12,337 bases of DNA from Euzebyaceae bacterium (lineage in GTDB: Bacteria > Actinomycetota > Nitriliruptoria > Euzebyales > Egibacteraceae). The notes below the pieces were generated by a model, which had not been told where the DNA came from, did not search any database, and saw only the letters and a program-made list of their open reading frames with translations. Positions within the stretch are counted from its first letter, which is position 1. Every line of letters begins with the position of its first letter. The stretch covers positions 1 through 12,337 of the forward strand of contig JACCXR010000538.1 in the NCBI GenBank assembly GCA_013696915.1, written 5' to 3'. Shown in pieces: positions 1 through 8,151 of the stretch. The position numbers and the translations under genes are program-made.

Positions 1-918
1 GGCCGGACCCCCGTCGTCGTGGCGATGGGCCGCGGCGGGCCGCCGGCGCCCGTCGTCGTCCCGGCCGGAACGCCCCTGGACCCGGCCGCACTCCTCGCCG
101 TCGCCGACGCCGGCGGTCACGCGGCCAGCGACTTCTACGAGGACGCGGTCACCACCGGCGCGGCCACCGTCGGGGCGCGGCGCTGTGGCGGCGGCCTGGC
201 GGGCGCGGTCGGCTTCTCCAACGTGGCGGCGGCCGTGCGGGCCGCGAACGAGCTGGGCGGCGATCTGCTGGTGCTGGAGGGCAGCGGCTCGGCGCTGCCC
301 GCGGTCCACGCCGACGCCACGGTGCTCGTCGTCCCCGGCGACTGCGACCCCGAGTTCGTCCGCGGGTATCTGGGTCCCTACCGCGTGTTGCTGGCCGATC
401 TCGTGCTCGTTACAATGTGCGAGCCTCCGAGGTCCACGCCGGCGCAGATCGAGGCAGTCCTCGGGGCCATCCGCAGCATCTCGCGACGTGCACCGGTCCT
501 GCGCACCGTCCTCCGTCCCGTGCCGATGGGAATGGTGGCCGGTGAAAAGGTGTTCTTCGCGACGACCGCACCTGCTCCCGTCGCCGGCACCCTCGCGGCG
601 TACCTGCAGGAGCGGTACGGCTGCGAGGTGGTCGCGACCAGCAGCCGCCTCGCCGACCGGCCCGCTCTCCGTGCAGACCTGGAGGCGGCCCCCGCGTTCG
701 ACGTGCTGCTCATGGAACTGAAGGCCGCTGCCGTGGACGTCGCGGCGCGGGCCGCCTCCGCGGTCGGAGCCCGCGTGGTGGTCTGCGACAACCGTCCGGT
801 CGTGACCGGCGTCGACGACGACGCCGGGGCGGCAGGCGGTGAGGGGACGCTCGCCGAGGCGGTCGGGCGTCTGGCCCAGATGGCGGACGAGCGCTTCGGA
901 CGCCACCCAACCCCCTGA
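1..918 (+). CDS. cpgS: Cyclic 2,3-diphosphoglycerate synthetase, C-terminal part (5' end outside window)
   Basis: The frame is open from base 1, so the gene begins upstream; about 305 C-terminal residues are present. The family activates 2,3-diphosphoglycerate with ATP and closes it to cyclic 2,3-diphosphoglycerate in the cytoplasm. The archaeal enzyme is roughly 460 residues, so about a third, including the nucleotide-binding N-terminus, should lie outside the window. Visible family signatures are VVVAMGRGGPP at the very start, HAASDFYEDA followed by TVGARRCGGGLAG, and LVLEGSGSALP. Family assignment is from recognition of these motifs. The strongest support is the neighbour: a 2-phosphoglycerate kinase, the enzyme that supplies its substrate, starts 71 bases downstream on the same strand. 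A P-loop protein of another kind is the main alternative but fits the motifs less well. Confidence 0.82.
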   Translation, partial: GRTPVVVAMGRGGPPAPVVVPAGTPLDPAALLAVADAGGHAASDFYEDAVTTGAATVGARRCGGGLAGAVGFSNVAAAVRAANELGGDLLVLEGSGSALPAVHADATVLVVPGDCDPEFVRGYLGPYRVLLADLVLVTMCEPPRSTPAQIEAVLGAIRSISRRAPVLRTVLRPVPMGMVAGEKVFFATTAPAPVAGTLAAYLQERYGCEVVATSSRLADRPALRADLEAAPAFDVLLMELKAAAVDVAARAASAVGARVVVCDNRPVVTGVDDDAGAAGGEGTLAEAVGRLAQMADERFGRHPTP

Positions 919-989
919 CGGAACCGGCGCGGCTGCGCCTCGCCGGCACGGTTCTATCAGCCACCAGGATCTCCGACGGAGACCACCCC

Positions 990-1979
990 ATGGATCCCGC
1001 ACTCGAGAGTGAAGGCCGGCCCGCCGGCCGGCGTCACGTCACGGTGCGCGACGGGAAGGCCGGCCTGCCCTACTCGAAGGGATTGATGGCCACGTCGGTC
1101 ATGGCAGCGGGACTCCCCCCGTACCGGGCGTTCCACGTTGCGGAGGTGATCGAGGCGAGGCTGCACGCCGACGGTCAGTCCGCGATCTCCTCGTCGGACC
1201 TGCGCGAGCTGGCCGCCAGTGTCCTGGAGGAGGAGGTGGGCTGCCGCTACGCGGAGCACTACCGTCAGTGGCAGCGCGCGCAGGCACGCTCGATCCCACT
1301 CATCGTGCTGATCGGCGGGACGACCGGGGTCGGCAAGTCGACGGTCGCGACCACCGTTGCCAACCGGCTCGGCATCGTGCGGATCGTCTCGACCGACGCG
1401 GTGCGGGAGGTCATGCGCGGCATCTTCACCCGCGAGATGATGCCGACGCTGCACAGCTCGACCTTCGAGATCCCGGCGCTGCTGGGGGAGCCCGCCGGCG
1501 ACGCCGACCCGGTGATCGCCGGCTTCCGCCAGCAGGTCCACGCGGTGTCCGTCGGGGTGTCGCAGTTGATCCGCCGTGCTGTGGTAGAAGGCACGGACCT
1601 TATCGTGGAGGGCGCGCACGTCGTTCCCGGGTTCCTCAAGCTGCCAACCCGGGAAGAAGCGATCGTGGCGCCGTTGCTGATCACGGTCGAAGACCAGCAC
1701 ATCCATCAGAGCCACTTCGAGGCACGGTCCTCTGACGCGCGCAGCAGGGGACACCACCGTTACCTGGAGCACCTGCCCGACATCCGCAAGATCCAGAACT
1801 ACGTCCGCACCCTCGCACTCGAGCACGGCGTGGCCGTCGTCCCCAGTTACAGCCTGGATGCGACGGTCTCGCGGGTGATGGAACTGGTGGTTTCGTCCAC
1901 GACCGACGCGCCCGGCCCCGTGCGGCCGACCGCAGCGCCGATCACCGACACGGCTTCCGATGCCGCCCTGAGCGGCTGA
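990..1979 (+). CDS. 2-phosphoglycerate kinase with N-terminal ATP-cone
   Basis: This predicted 329-residue cytoplasmic kinase converts 2-phosphoglycerate to 2,3-diphosphoglycerate using ATP, the step before cDPG synthetase. Residues about 17-95 look like an ATP-cone regulatory domain (VRDGKAGLPYSKGLM, then an AAGLPPYRA stretch). A kinase domain follows, with Walker A GGTTGVGKS at 109-117, STDAVREVMR at 134-143, and EGAHVVPG at 207-214, all typical of archaeal-type 2-phosphoglycerate kinases. I chose ATG 990 because GGAG lies 8 bases upstream (978-981) and this start keeps the ATP-cone whole; ATG 1086 in the same frame would cut it. It follows the cDPG synthetase by 71 bases and is probably cotranscribed with it. 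The C-terminal 25 residues or so (from about STTDAPGPV) are low-complexity. Confidence 0.88.
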   Translation: MDPALESEGRPAGRRHVTVRDGKAGLPYSKGLMATSVMAAGLPPYRAFHVAEVIEARLHADGQSAISSSDLRELAASVLEEEVGCRYAEHYRQWQRAQARSIPLIVLIGGTTGVGKSTVATTVANRLGIVRIVSTDAVREVMRGIFTREMMPTLHSSTFEIPALLGEPAGDADPVIAGFRQQVHAVSVGVSQLIRRAVVEGTDLIVEGAHVVPGFLKLPTREEAIVAPLLITVEDQHIHQSHFEARSSDARSRGHHRYLEHLPDIRKIQNYVRTLALEHGVAVVPSYSLDATVSRVMELVVSSTTDAPGPVRPTAAPITDTASDAALSG

Positions 1980-2030
1980 GCACAGCACACGACCCGCCAT
2001 GGCCGACCGCCATGGACGACAGGAGTACCG

Positions 2031-3992
2031 ATGGACCCGAGCGTCCTCGCACGAAAGCAGCTCCCCGAGCTGAAAGACATGGCCTCGAATCTCCGCATGC
2101 GGGGCTACCAGCGACTGAAGAAGGCGGAGCTCATCGCCGCCATCGTCCGCGCCGCCGAAGGCGACGGCGCACCCGCCGACCCGCCGAGGCTCGACCTGCC
2201 CGATGCGTCCACCAACGGTGGCTCGCGCTCGAGGGCCCGGGTGTCCGGCGACGCCGGTACCTCATCCGGCAACGGCCTGACCCCCGAGCGCACCGCGGCG
2301 CCGGACGGTGAGGCGGCTCCCGCGGCCACGCCCGCCTCGCCCGCGGGGGAGGAGGCCACCGTGCGCACCCGCGTCCGCACCCGCACTCGCGAGCGGGCCG
2401 CCGAGCGCATCCCGGAGCCGGATGGCAGCCGAGACGCCACGGTTGGGGGCAACGGCGACGGCACCGCCGGCGCGACCGAGGACCGGCCCGAGAGCCGGCG
2501 AGCCCAGCGGGTGGAACGACGGCCACGGCCGCAAGAGGCCGCCCCCGACGCCGCCCCCGACGCCGCCCCCGAGCCGTCGCCCCCGCAGGCGCCCGTCGAG
2601 CAGGCGGCGACCGGCACCGCGGTCGATCCGGCCCAGCCCGTCGAGGAGGAGCCCCGCCGCCCGGAGGGCGACCAGCAGAACCGCGACGAACCGAGGCGTC
2701 CCGACCAGGACCGGCAGCCGCAGGGCGACGACGAGTTCGGTCCGGGGCGCAAGCGCCGCAGCCGGCGTGAGCGCCGTCGGGGCAAGGGCGACCGGCCGCA
2801 GGCGCCGCAGCAGACCGGTCCCCAGCGTCAGCGCGACCGCGACGACGACCCCAACGCCGAGCCGGGAGAGGCCCGCGTCGGCGTCCTCGACGTCCTGCCG
2901 GAGGGCTACGGCTTCCTGCGCACGACCGGCTACCTGCCCGGCGACCGGGACGTCTACGTCTCGCAGGGGCAGATCCGCAAGCACGGTCTGCGCCGGGGAG
3001 ACGTCGTCGAGGGGCCCATCCGGGCACAGCGGCACAACGAGAAGGTGCCGGCGCTGCACCACGTGGAGAAGGCGAACGGCGTCGAACCCGACGAGCAGAC
3101 CGGTGCGCTCCCGCATCGGCCGGAGTTCAAGGACATGACGCCGCTGTTCCCGGAGGAGCGCCTCCCGCTGGAGACGCCCGACGGTCCCATCTCGACCCGC
3201 ATCATCGACCTGATGTCCCCGATCGGGAAGGGACAGCGCGGCCTGATCGTGTCGCCGCCGAAGGCCGGCAAGACGACGATCCTCAAAGAGCTCGGCCAGG
3301 CGATCGCCTTCAACAACCCGGAGTGCCACCTCATGGTCGTCCTCGTCGACGAGCGGCCCGAGGAGGTCACCGACATGAGCCGATCGATCCCCGGCGAGGT
3401 GATCGCCTCGACGTTCGACCGGCCGGCCGACGACCACACCCAGATCGCCGAGCTGGCGATGGAGCGCGCCAAGCGCCTCGTCGAACTGGGCCACGACGTC
3501 GTCGTCCTGCTCGACTCGATCACCCGCCTCGCCCGGGCCTACAACCTGGCGGCTCCCGCTTCGGGCCGGATCATGTCCGGTGGCGTCGACTCGACGGCGC
3601 TCTACCCGCCGAAGCGCTTCTTCGGGGCCGCCCGGAACATCGAGGGCGGCGGCTCGCTTACGATCATCGCCAGCGCCCTGATCGAGACCGGGTCCAAGAT
3701 GGACGAGGTCATCTTCGAGGAGTTCAAGGGCACCGGCAACATGGAGCTGCGCCTCGACCGGCGCCTGGAGCAGAAGCGCATCTTCCCGGCGATCGACATC
3801 GAGGCGAGCGGCACCCGCAAGGAGGAGCTGCTGCTCGACAAGGAGGAGCTGACGATCATCTGGAAGCTCCGCCGCGTCCTCCACGCCCTCGACGGGCCGG
3901 GGGCGATCGAGCTGCTGATCGACAAGATGCGGTCGACCAGGAGCAACAACCAGTTCCTGGTGCAGATCCAGAAGAGCAACCTTCAGACCTAG
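2031..3992 (+). CDS. rho: Transcription termination factor Rho with long N-terminal insertion
   Basis: Rho is a hexameric RNA-dependent ATPase that loads on untranslated RNA and ends transcription. Residues about 5-44 form the Rho N domain (KQLPELKDMASNLRMRGYQ). Residues about 45-280 are a hydrophilic Arg/Asp/Glu/Pro/Ala-rich insertion, probably disordered. The cold-shock-like RNA-binding domain follows (GVLDVLPEGYGFLRT), then the RecA-type ATPase: Walker A PPKAGKTT at 409-416, DERPEEV after it, and Walker B VVVLLD ending at D495 with SITRLARAYN. At 653 residues it is far longer than E. coli Rho (419) because of the insertion, which is common in actinobacteria. AGGAG at 2021-2025 sets the ATG at 2031. 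Residue 515 is Met in RIMSGGVD, where E. coli Rho has Leu. It begins 51 bases after the kinase gene and leads the rho-rpmE-DUF1385-prfA-prmC cluster. Confidence 0.98.
   Translation: MDPSVLARKQLPELKDMASNLRMRGYQRLKKAELIAAIVRAAEGDGAPADPPRLDLPDASTNGGSRSRARVSGDAGTSSGNGLTPERTAAPDGEAAPAATPASPAGEEATVRTRVRTRTRERAAERIPEPDGSRDATVGGNGDGTAGATEDRPESRRAQRVERRPRPQEAAPDAAPDAAPEPSPPQAPVEQAATGTAVDPAQPVEEEPRRPEGDQQNRDEPRRPDQDRQPQGDDEFGPGRKRRSRRERRRGKGDRPQAPQQTGPQRQRDRDDDPNAEPGEARVGVLDVLPEGYGFLRTTGYLPGDRDVYVSQGQIRKHGLRRGDVVEGPIRAQRHNEKVPALHHVEKANGVEPDEQTGALPHRPEFKDMTPLFPEERLPLETPDGPISTRIIDLMSPIGKGQRGLIVSPPKAGKTTILKELGQAIAFNNPECHLMVVLVDERPEEVTDMSRSIPGEVIASTFDRPADDHTQIAELAMERAKRLVELGHDVVVLLDSITRLARAYNLAAPASGRIMSGGVDSTALYPPKRFFGAARNIEGGGSLTIIASALIETGSKMDEVIFEEFKGTGNMELRLDRRLEQKRIFPAIDIEASGTRKEELLLDKEELTIIWKLRRVLHALDGPGAIELLIDKMRSTRSNNQFLVQIQKSNLQT
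2538..2573 (+). repeat. 12-bp tandem repeat, three units, inside rho
   Basis: Three consecutive copies of GCCGCCCCCGAC (last base of the third is G) encode Ala-Ala-Pro-Asp/Glu within the disordered insertion of Rho. The unit length is a multiple of three, so changes in copy number would keep the frame. This is a likely length-variable spot between strains. Confidence 0.85.
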
Positions 3993-4063
3993 CTTCAGTC
4001 TGGCCTTGTGGGCACCGGCCTATCCTGGCGTCGGTCTCAACGAATAGAGAGCGAGAAACCATC

Positions 4064-4327
4064 ATGAAGCAGGGGATTCATCCTGGGTACGTGCTGACGA
4101 AGGTGCACTGCTCGTGCGGGAACGACTTCATCACGCGGGGGACCAAGTCGGAGCTCCGGGTGGAGCTGTGCAACGACTGCCATCCCTTCTACACCGGCAA
4201 GCAGAAGCTGGTGGACTCCGGCGGGCGGGTCGAGCGCTACAAGCAGCGCTTCGCGAAGTCGCAGGAGAAGCAGGCGGCCGCCGCCGAGGCCGCCGCGGCC
4301 AAGAAGCCCGTCGCCAAGAAGCGCTGA
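4064..4327 (+). CDS. rpmE: 50S ribosomal protein L31, zinc-binding (C+) form
   Basis: This 87-residue large-subunit protein starts MKQGIHPGYV, the standard L31 beginning. Four cysteines at positions 16, 18, 36 and 39 (CSC and CNDC) are the zinc ligands of the C+ type, which is usually replaced by a cysteine-free paralogue under zinc starvation. GKQKLVDSGGRVERY is also conserved. Residues about 64-87 are an Ala/Lys-rich tail ending KKPVAKKR, an extension beyond the core. The ATG at 4064 is preceded by only a weak purine-rich stretch (GAGAGCGAG). It lies 71 bases after rho, its usual place in actinobacteria, and 13 bases before the DUF1385 gene. Confidence 0.98.
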   Translation: MKQGIHPGYVLTKVHCSCGNDFITRGTKSELRVELCNDCHPFYTGKQKLVDSGGRVERYKQRFAKSQEKQAAAAEAAAAKKPVAKKR

Positions 4328-4340
4328 GTCGGACCGCCCG

Positions 4341-5381
4341 GTGTCGAAGAAGAGGCGCCCGCACACGCACTACTACGGTGGCCAGGCGGTCATCGAGGGC
4401 GTGATGATGCGCGGCGCCCGGACCTGGGCGGTCGCGGTGCGGCGGCCGTCGGGGGAGATCTACGTCGAGCGCCACTCCGTCAGCGACTTCCCGCAGCGCC
4501 ATCCGCTGTTCCGCAAGCCGATGTTCCGGGGCATGTTCGGCCTGGTCGACGCGCTGACCATCGGCACGCGGGCGCTGTCGATCTCGGCGAACCAGTCCGT
4601 CGACGAGTCCGAGCGCCTGTCGGGCAAGCAGATGGGCGGCAGCCTCGTGATGGCGCTGCTGCTGTTCGTCGGGGTGTTCATCGTCGTGCCGAACGTGGGC
4701 CTGGCGTTCCTCAACGACCGCATCGACTCCAACGTCGGGTACCACCTCGTCGAGGGCGTCGTGCGGATCGCGATCTTCCTCGGCTACCTCTTCGCCATCT
4801 CGCTGCTCGCCGACATCCGGCGGGTCTTCGCCTACCACGGCGGTGAGCACAAGACGATCGCGGCGTGGGAGCACGGCGAGCAGCTCGAGCCGGCGGCCGT
4901 CGGCAAGTACTCGACGCTGCACGTCCGGTGCGGCACGAACTTCCTGCTGATGGTGATGCTCATCGCGATCGTGACCTACACGCTCGCCGGCTCTGTCGTG
5001 CCGGCGCCTGAGGGCGGCGTGCTCGTCACCGCGACGTACCACATCCTGCTGCGCGTGCTGCTGTTGCCGGTCGTCGCGGGTCTCGCCTATGAGGGGCTGC
5101 GGCTGGGCGCGGGCAAGGACAACCCGCTCGTCCGCGCGCTCATGAAGCCGGGCCTGTGGCTGCAGATGATCACGACGAAGCCCCCGACTGACGACCAGAT
5201 CGAGGTGGCGATCCGGGCGTTCGAGGCGGTCGTCCCGACCGCGCACCTGGCGGGCCGCACCGTGGCGCTGCCGTCGCCCCTCGTCTGGGGACCGGACGAA
5301 GCCACCGAGACGGTCGGTCTGGCCGACGTCGCGGGCGTCGCCGTCGAGGCCCCCGACGAGCAGCCGGCCGCGGAGTCGTAG
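4341..5381 (+). CDS. DUF1385 family membrane protein (YqhQ type)
   Basis: A 346-residue integral membrane protein of the DUF1385/COG3872 family, whose biochemical role I do not know. It starts at GTG 4341, 13 bases after rpmE, without a clear ribosome-binding site, so translational coupling to rpmE is likely. The N-terminus YYGGQAVIEGVMMRG is diagnostic. Predicted membrane segments lie at about 101-124, 138-158, 201-220 and 229-250. Between segments 2 and 3 are HGGEHK (166-171) and RCGTNFL, a His/Glu/Cys set that could bind metal (inference). GLWLQMITTKPPTDDQIEVA is the conserved end; the last 45 residues or so are variable and acidic. The family often neighbours rpmE and prfA, but no direct role in translation is shown by the sequence. 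Confidence 0.92.
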   Translation: MSKKRRPHTHYYGGQAVIEGVMMRGARTWAVAVRRPSGEIYVERHSVSDFPQRHPLFRKPMFRGMFGLVDALTIGTRALSISANQSVDESERLSGKQMGGSLVMALLLFVGVFIVVPNVGLAFLNDRIDSNVGYHLVEGVVRIAIFLGYLFAISLLADIRRVFAYHGGEHKTIAAWEHGEQLEPAAVGKYSTLHVRCGTNFLLMVMLIAIVTYTLAGSVVPAPEGGVLVTATYHILLRVLLLPVVAGLAYEGLRLGAGKDNPLVRALMKPGLWLQMITTKPPTDDQIEVAIRAFEAVVPTAHLAGRTVALPSPLVWGPDEATETVGLADVAGVAVEAPDEQPAAES

Positions 5382-5392
5382 CGGCGGTCTCC

Positions 5393-5406
5393 GGTTCCGG
5401 CGAACC
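5393..5406 (+). other. Short hairpin between DUF1385 and prfA
   Basis: GGTTC and GAACC pair around a CGGC loop. There is no T-run after it, so it is not a convincing intrinsic terminator. It may be a processing or attenuation element, or chance in GC-rich DNA. Confidence 0.25.
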
Positions 5407-5434
5407 CGATTCCGCCTGCCTTGGAGCGACCCGC

Positions 5435-6510
<1,076 letters not shown>

Positions 6511-6514
<4 letters not shown>

Positions 6515-7377
6515 CCGGTGACGCCCTGGCGGCGGCCGAGCGGCGGCTGGCGGCCGCGGGGGTGCCGACGCCGCGGAACGACGCCGAGCTGCTCGTCCGC
6601 CACGTGACCGGCTGGGGCCGGGGCGAGCTGCTCCTGCGCCGTGCCCGTCCCATGCCGGCCGACGCCGGCGACCGGCTCGAGCCGCTCGTCGCACGGCGGG
6701 CCGCGCGGGAGCCGCTCCAGCTCATCCTCGGCAGCGTCGGCTTCCGCCACCTCGACCTGCTCGTGCGGCCCGGCGTGTTCCTGCCGCGCCCGGAGACCGA
6801 GGTGCTCGCCGGCGAGGCAGCCGACCGGACCCCCGCGGGCGGCGTGGTCGTCGAGCCGTGCACGGGGACGGGGGCGATCGCCTGCGCCGTGGCGTCGGAG
6901 TCCGCTCCCGGCCGCGTCCTCGCCACCGACGTCTCGGCGGAGGCCGTTGCCCTGGCCCGGGAGAACGCCGCGCGCTGCGGGGTCGCCGTCGAGGTCGGGC
7001 GGGGGGATCTCCTCGGGCCCGTGCCCCGGGCCCTGCGCGGCCACGTCGACGTGCTCGTCTGCAATCCGCCCTACGTGGCCGAGGCCGAGCTCGCGGGTCT
7101 TGAGCCCGAGGTCCGTGACTGGGACCCTGTCGCCGCGCTGGTGTCCGGCCCGACCGGCAACGAAGTCGTGGAGCGGCTCGTCGATGCCGCGCCGCGGTGG
7201 CTCCGGCCCGGCGGCTGGCTGCTGCTGGAGCTCGACCCCGCCCGCGCGGCCGTGACCGCGGCGCGCTGCCGTGTCGCCGGCCTGACCGACGTGGGCGTCG
7301 TCCGTGACCTCGCCGGACGGGACCGCATCGTTCTCGCGCGGCACGGGATGAGGTCGTCGAGCGCGGGCGCCATCTGA
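6511..7377 (+). CDS. prmC: Release factor glutamine N5-methyltransferase
   Basis: PrmC (HemK) transfers a methyl group from S-adenosylmethionine to the GGQ glutamine of release factors, raising their activity. This 288-residue protein has the N-terminal helical substrate domain (from ALAAAERRLAAAGV), LPRPETE at 91-97, the SAM-binding loop EPCTGTGAIA, and the catalytic NPPY at 185-188. The GTG start at 6511 shares the sequence GTGA with the prfA stop, a four-base overlap that implies translational coupling with its substrate's gene. The C-terminal tail MRSSSAGAI after the last strand is not conserved. In other actinobacteria a Sua5/YrdC gene often follows; here it does not. Confidence 0.96.
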
Positions 7378-7408
7378 CCCAGAGGCTGTGGACGGGCATC
7401 GGATCGTT

Positions 7409-7430
7409 CTACGGTGATGTCCTACCGTAG
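7409..7430 (+). promoter_or_regulatory. Perfect inverted repeat upstream of the Uma2 gene
   Basis: CTACGGT and ACCGTAG (7 bp) flank an 8-base spacer. Nested in it is CCTAC-C-GTAGG (7421-7431). TACCGT (7423-7428) fits the loose actinobacterial TANNNT -10 pattern and ends 25 bases before the ATG, but I see no good -35. It could be an operator for the downstream gene or a weak terminator for the prmC transcript. Confidence 0.4.
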
Positions 7431-7453
7431 GGTGTCACGGCAGGAGGGACGAG

Positions 7454-8020
7454 ATGTCGGCGACAGCGGCTGGACACGGTCTGGTGTTCGAGGATCTGCT
7501 CGACTTCCCCGACGACGGGTTCAAGCGCGAACTCATCGGCGGACGGTTGGTCGTGACCCCTGACCAGCCGACGCTGCGCCATCAGCGGGTCGTGGGCAGG
7601 ATCTCCGCGACGATTCTGGCGTGGACCGACGAGCGGGGGGGCGAAGTCTTCCCCGGCGCGAACGTCGACCCCGCCGTCGGTGAGCACATGGAGCCCGACG
7701 TCGTCTTCCTGGGTCCGGATTTCGCCGGCGCGGCGAACGAGCGGTCGGTGCTCGCCGCTCCCGACCTCGTCGTCGAGGTGTCCTCGCCGAGCACCCGCCG
7801 CTACGACCTCGGGGACAAGCGGCTCTGGTATGAGCGTCAGGGCGTGTCCGAGTACTGGTTCGTCGACCTCGACGTCGACCGGTTCCGGATCTACCGGCTC
7901 GACCCGGACGGCCGCTACCCCGCGCCGGCGCTCCTCGAGCGGGGCGCCACGTTCGCCTCCCGCGCCCTCCCGGGCCTGGTGCTCGACGTCGATGTCCTGC
8001 TCGGACCGCCGAGCCGGTAG
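7454..8020 (+). CDS. Uma2 family (DUF820) putative endonuclease
   Basis: This 188-residue protein belongs to the Uma2/DUF820 group, which has a PD-(D/E)XK restriction-nuclease-like fold; substrates are mostly unknown. Visible hallmarks are ELIGGRLV (E26), MEPDVVF with D82, LVVEVSSPST with E108, the DLGDKRLWYERQGV stretch, and EYWFVDLD. The D82/E108 pair plus a nearby Lys fit a metal-dependent nuclease site (inference). A strong AGGAGG at 7442-7447, 6 bases from ATG 7454, sets the start. It stands alone between prmC and the toxin-antitoxin pair, with its own spacer and inverted repeat, so it is probably a separate unit. Whether it acts in defence, repair or as a mobile-element relic is not shown. 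Confidence 0.88.
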   Translation: MSATAAGHGLVFEDLLDFPDDGFKRELIGGRLVVTPDQPTLRHQRVVGRISATILAWTDERGGEVFPGANVDPAVGEHMEPDVVFLGPDFAGAANERSVLAAPDLVVEVSSPSTRRYDLGDKRLWYERQGVSEYWFVDLDVDRFRIYRLDPDGRYPAPALLERGATFASRALPGLVLDVDVLLGPPSR

Positions 8021-8123
8021 GCGCCGCCGGCGGCACCGGAATTTGCATCGGGCAGCGGCTGCACCCGGATCGCGGGCGATGCGCCCCGCTCAGCTCGAGA
8101 GGGGGATCTCTCCTCATGTGTTA

Positions 8124-8141
8124 CCCTACAGACTTGTAGGG
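8124..8141 (+). promoter_or_regulatory. Inverted-repeat operator/hairpin at the toxin-antitoxin promoter
   Basis: CCCTACA (8124-8130) and TGTAGGG (8135-8141) form a perfect 7-bp inverted repeat around GACT. It ends inside the ribosome-binding purine tract (GGGAGGAG, 8139-8146) and overlaps a possible -10 TACCCT (8122-8127). The position suits an operator bound by the HTH antitoxin for autoregulation. As RNA, the same bases could hide the ribosome-binding site, helped by CTCCTC at 8110-8115 facing GAGGAG at 8141-8146. Confidence 0.55.
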
Positions 8142-8151
8142 AGGAGTCGCG

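Noticed and set aside
921..954. GAACCG...CGGTTC and CCGGCG...CGCCGG pairings after the cDPG synthetase as a terminator
   Set aside because: The pairings partly exclude each other, there is no T-run, and an operon with the kinase is more likely.
957..2000. 347-residue minus-strand frame opposite the 2-phosphoglycerate kinase
   Set aside because: No recognisable motifs and His/Arg/Asp-rich shadow composition; the + strand kinase is clear.
1994..2015. Direct repeat CCGCCATGG (1994-2002 and 2007-2015) before rho as an operator
   Set aside because: Short, GC-biased and without any supporting promoter feature; likely chance.
2012..2311. ATG at 2012 as a start for a small gene before rho
   Set aside because: The frame runs through the start of rho with Arg-rich content; the AGGAG at 2021-2025 serves the rho ATG.
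2262..3884. 540-residue open frame on the minus strand opposite rho
   Set aside because: It is the shadow of rho's GC-biased codons; the + strand has a complete Rho with all motifs.
4006..4026. TTGTGG and TATCCT as a promoter for rpmE
   Set aside because: The spacing is only 9 bases; TATCCT alone is not enough to call a promoter.
8023..8034. GCCGCCGGCGGC after the Uma2 stop as a terminator
   Set aside because: The stem is only 4 bp around a GC loop with no T-run; such palindromes are common in this GC-rich DNA.
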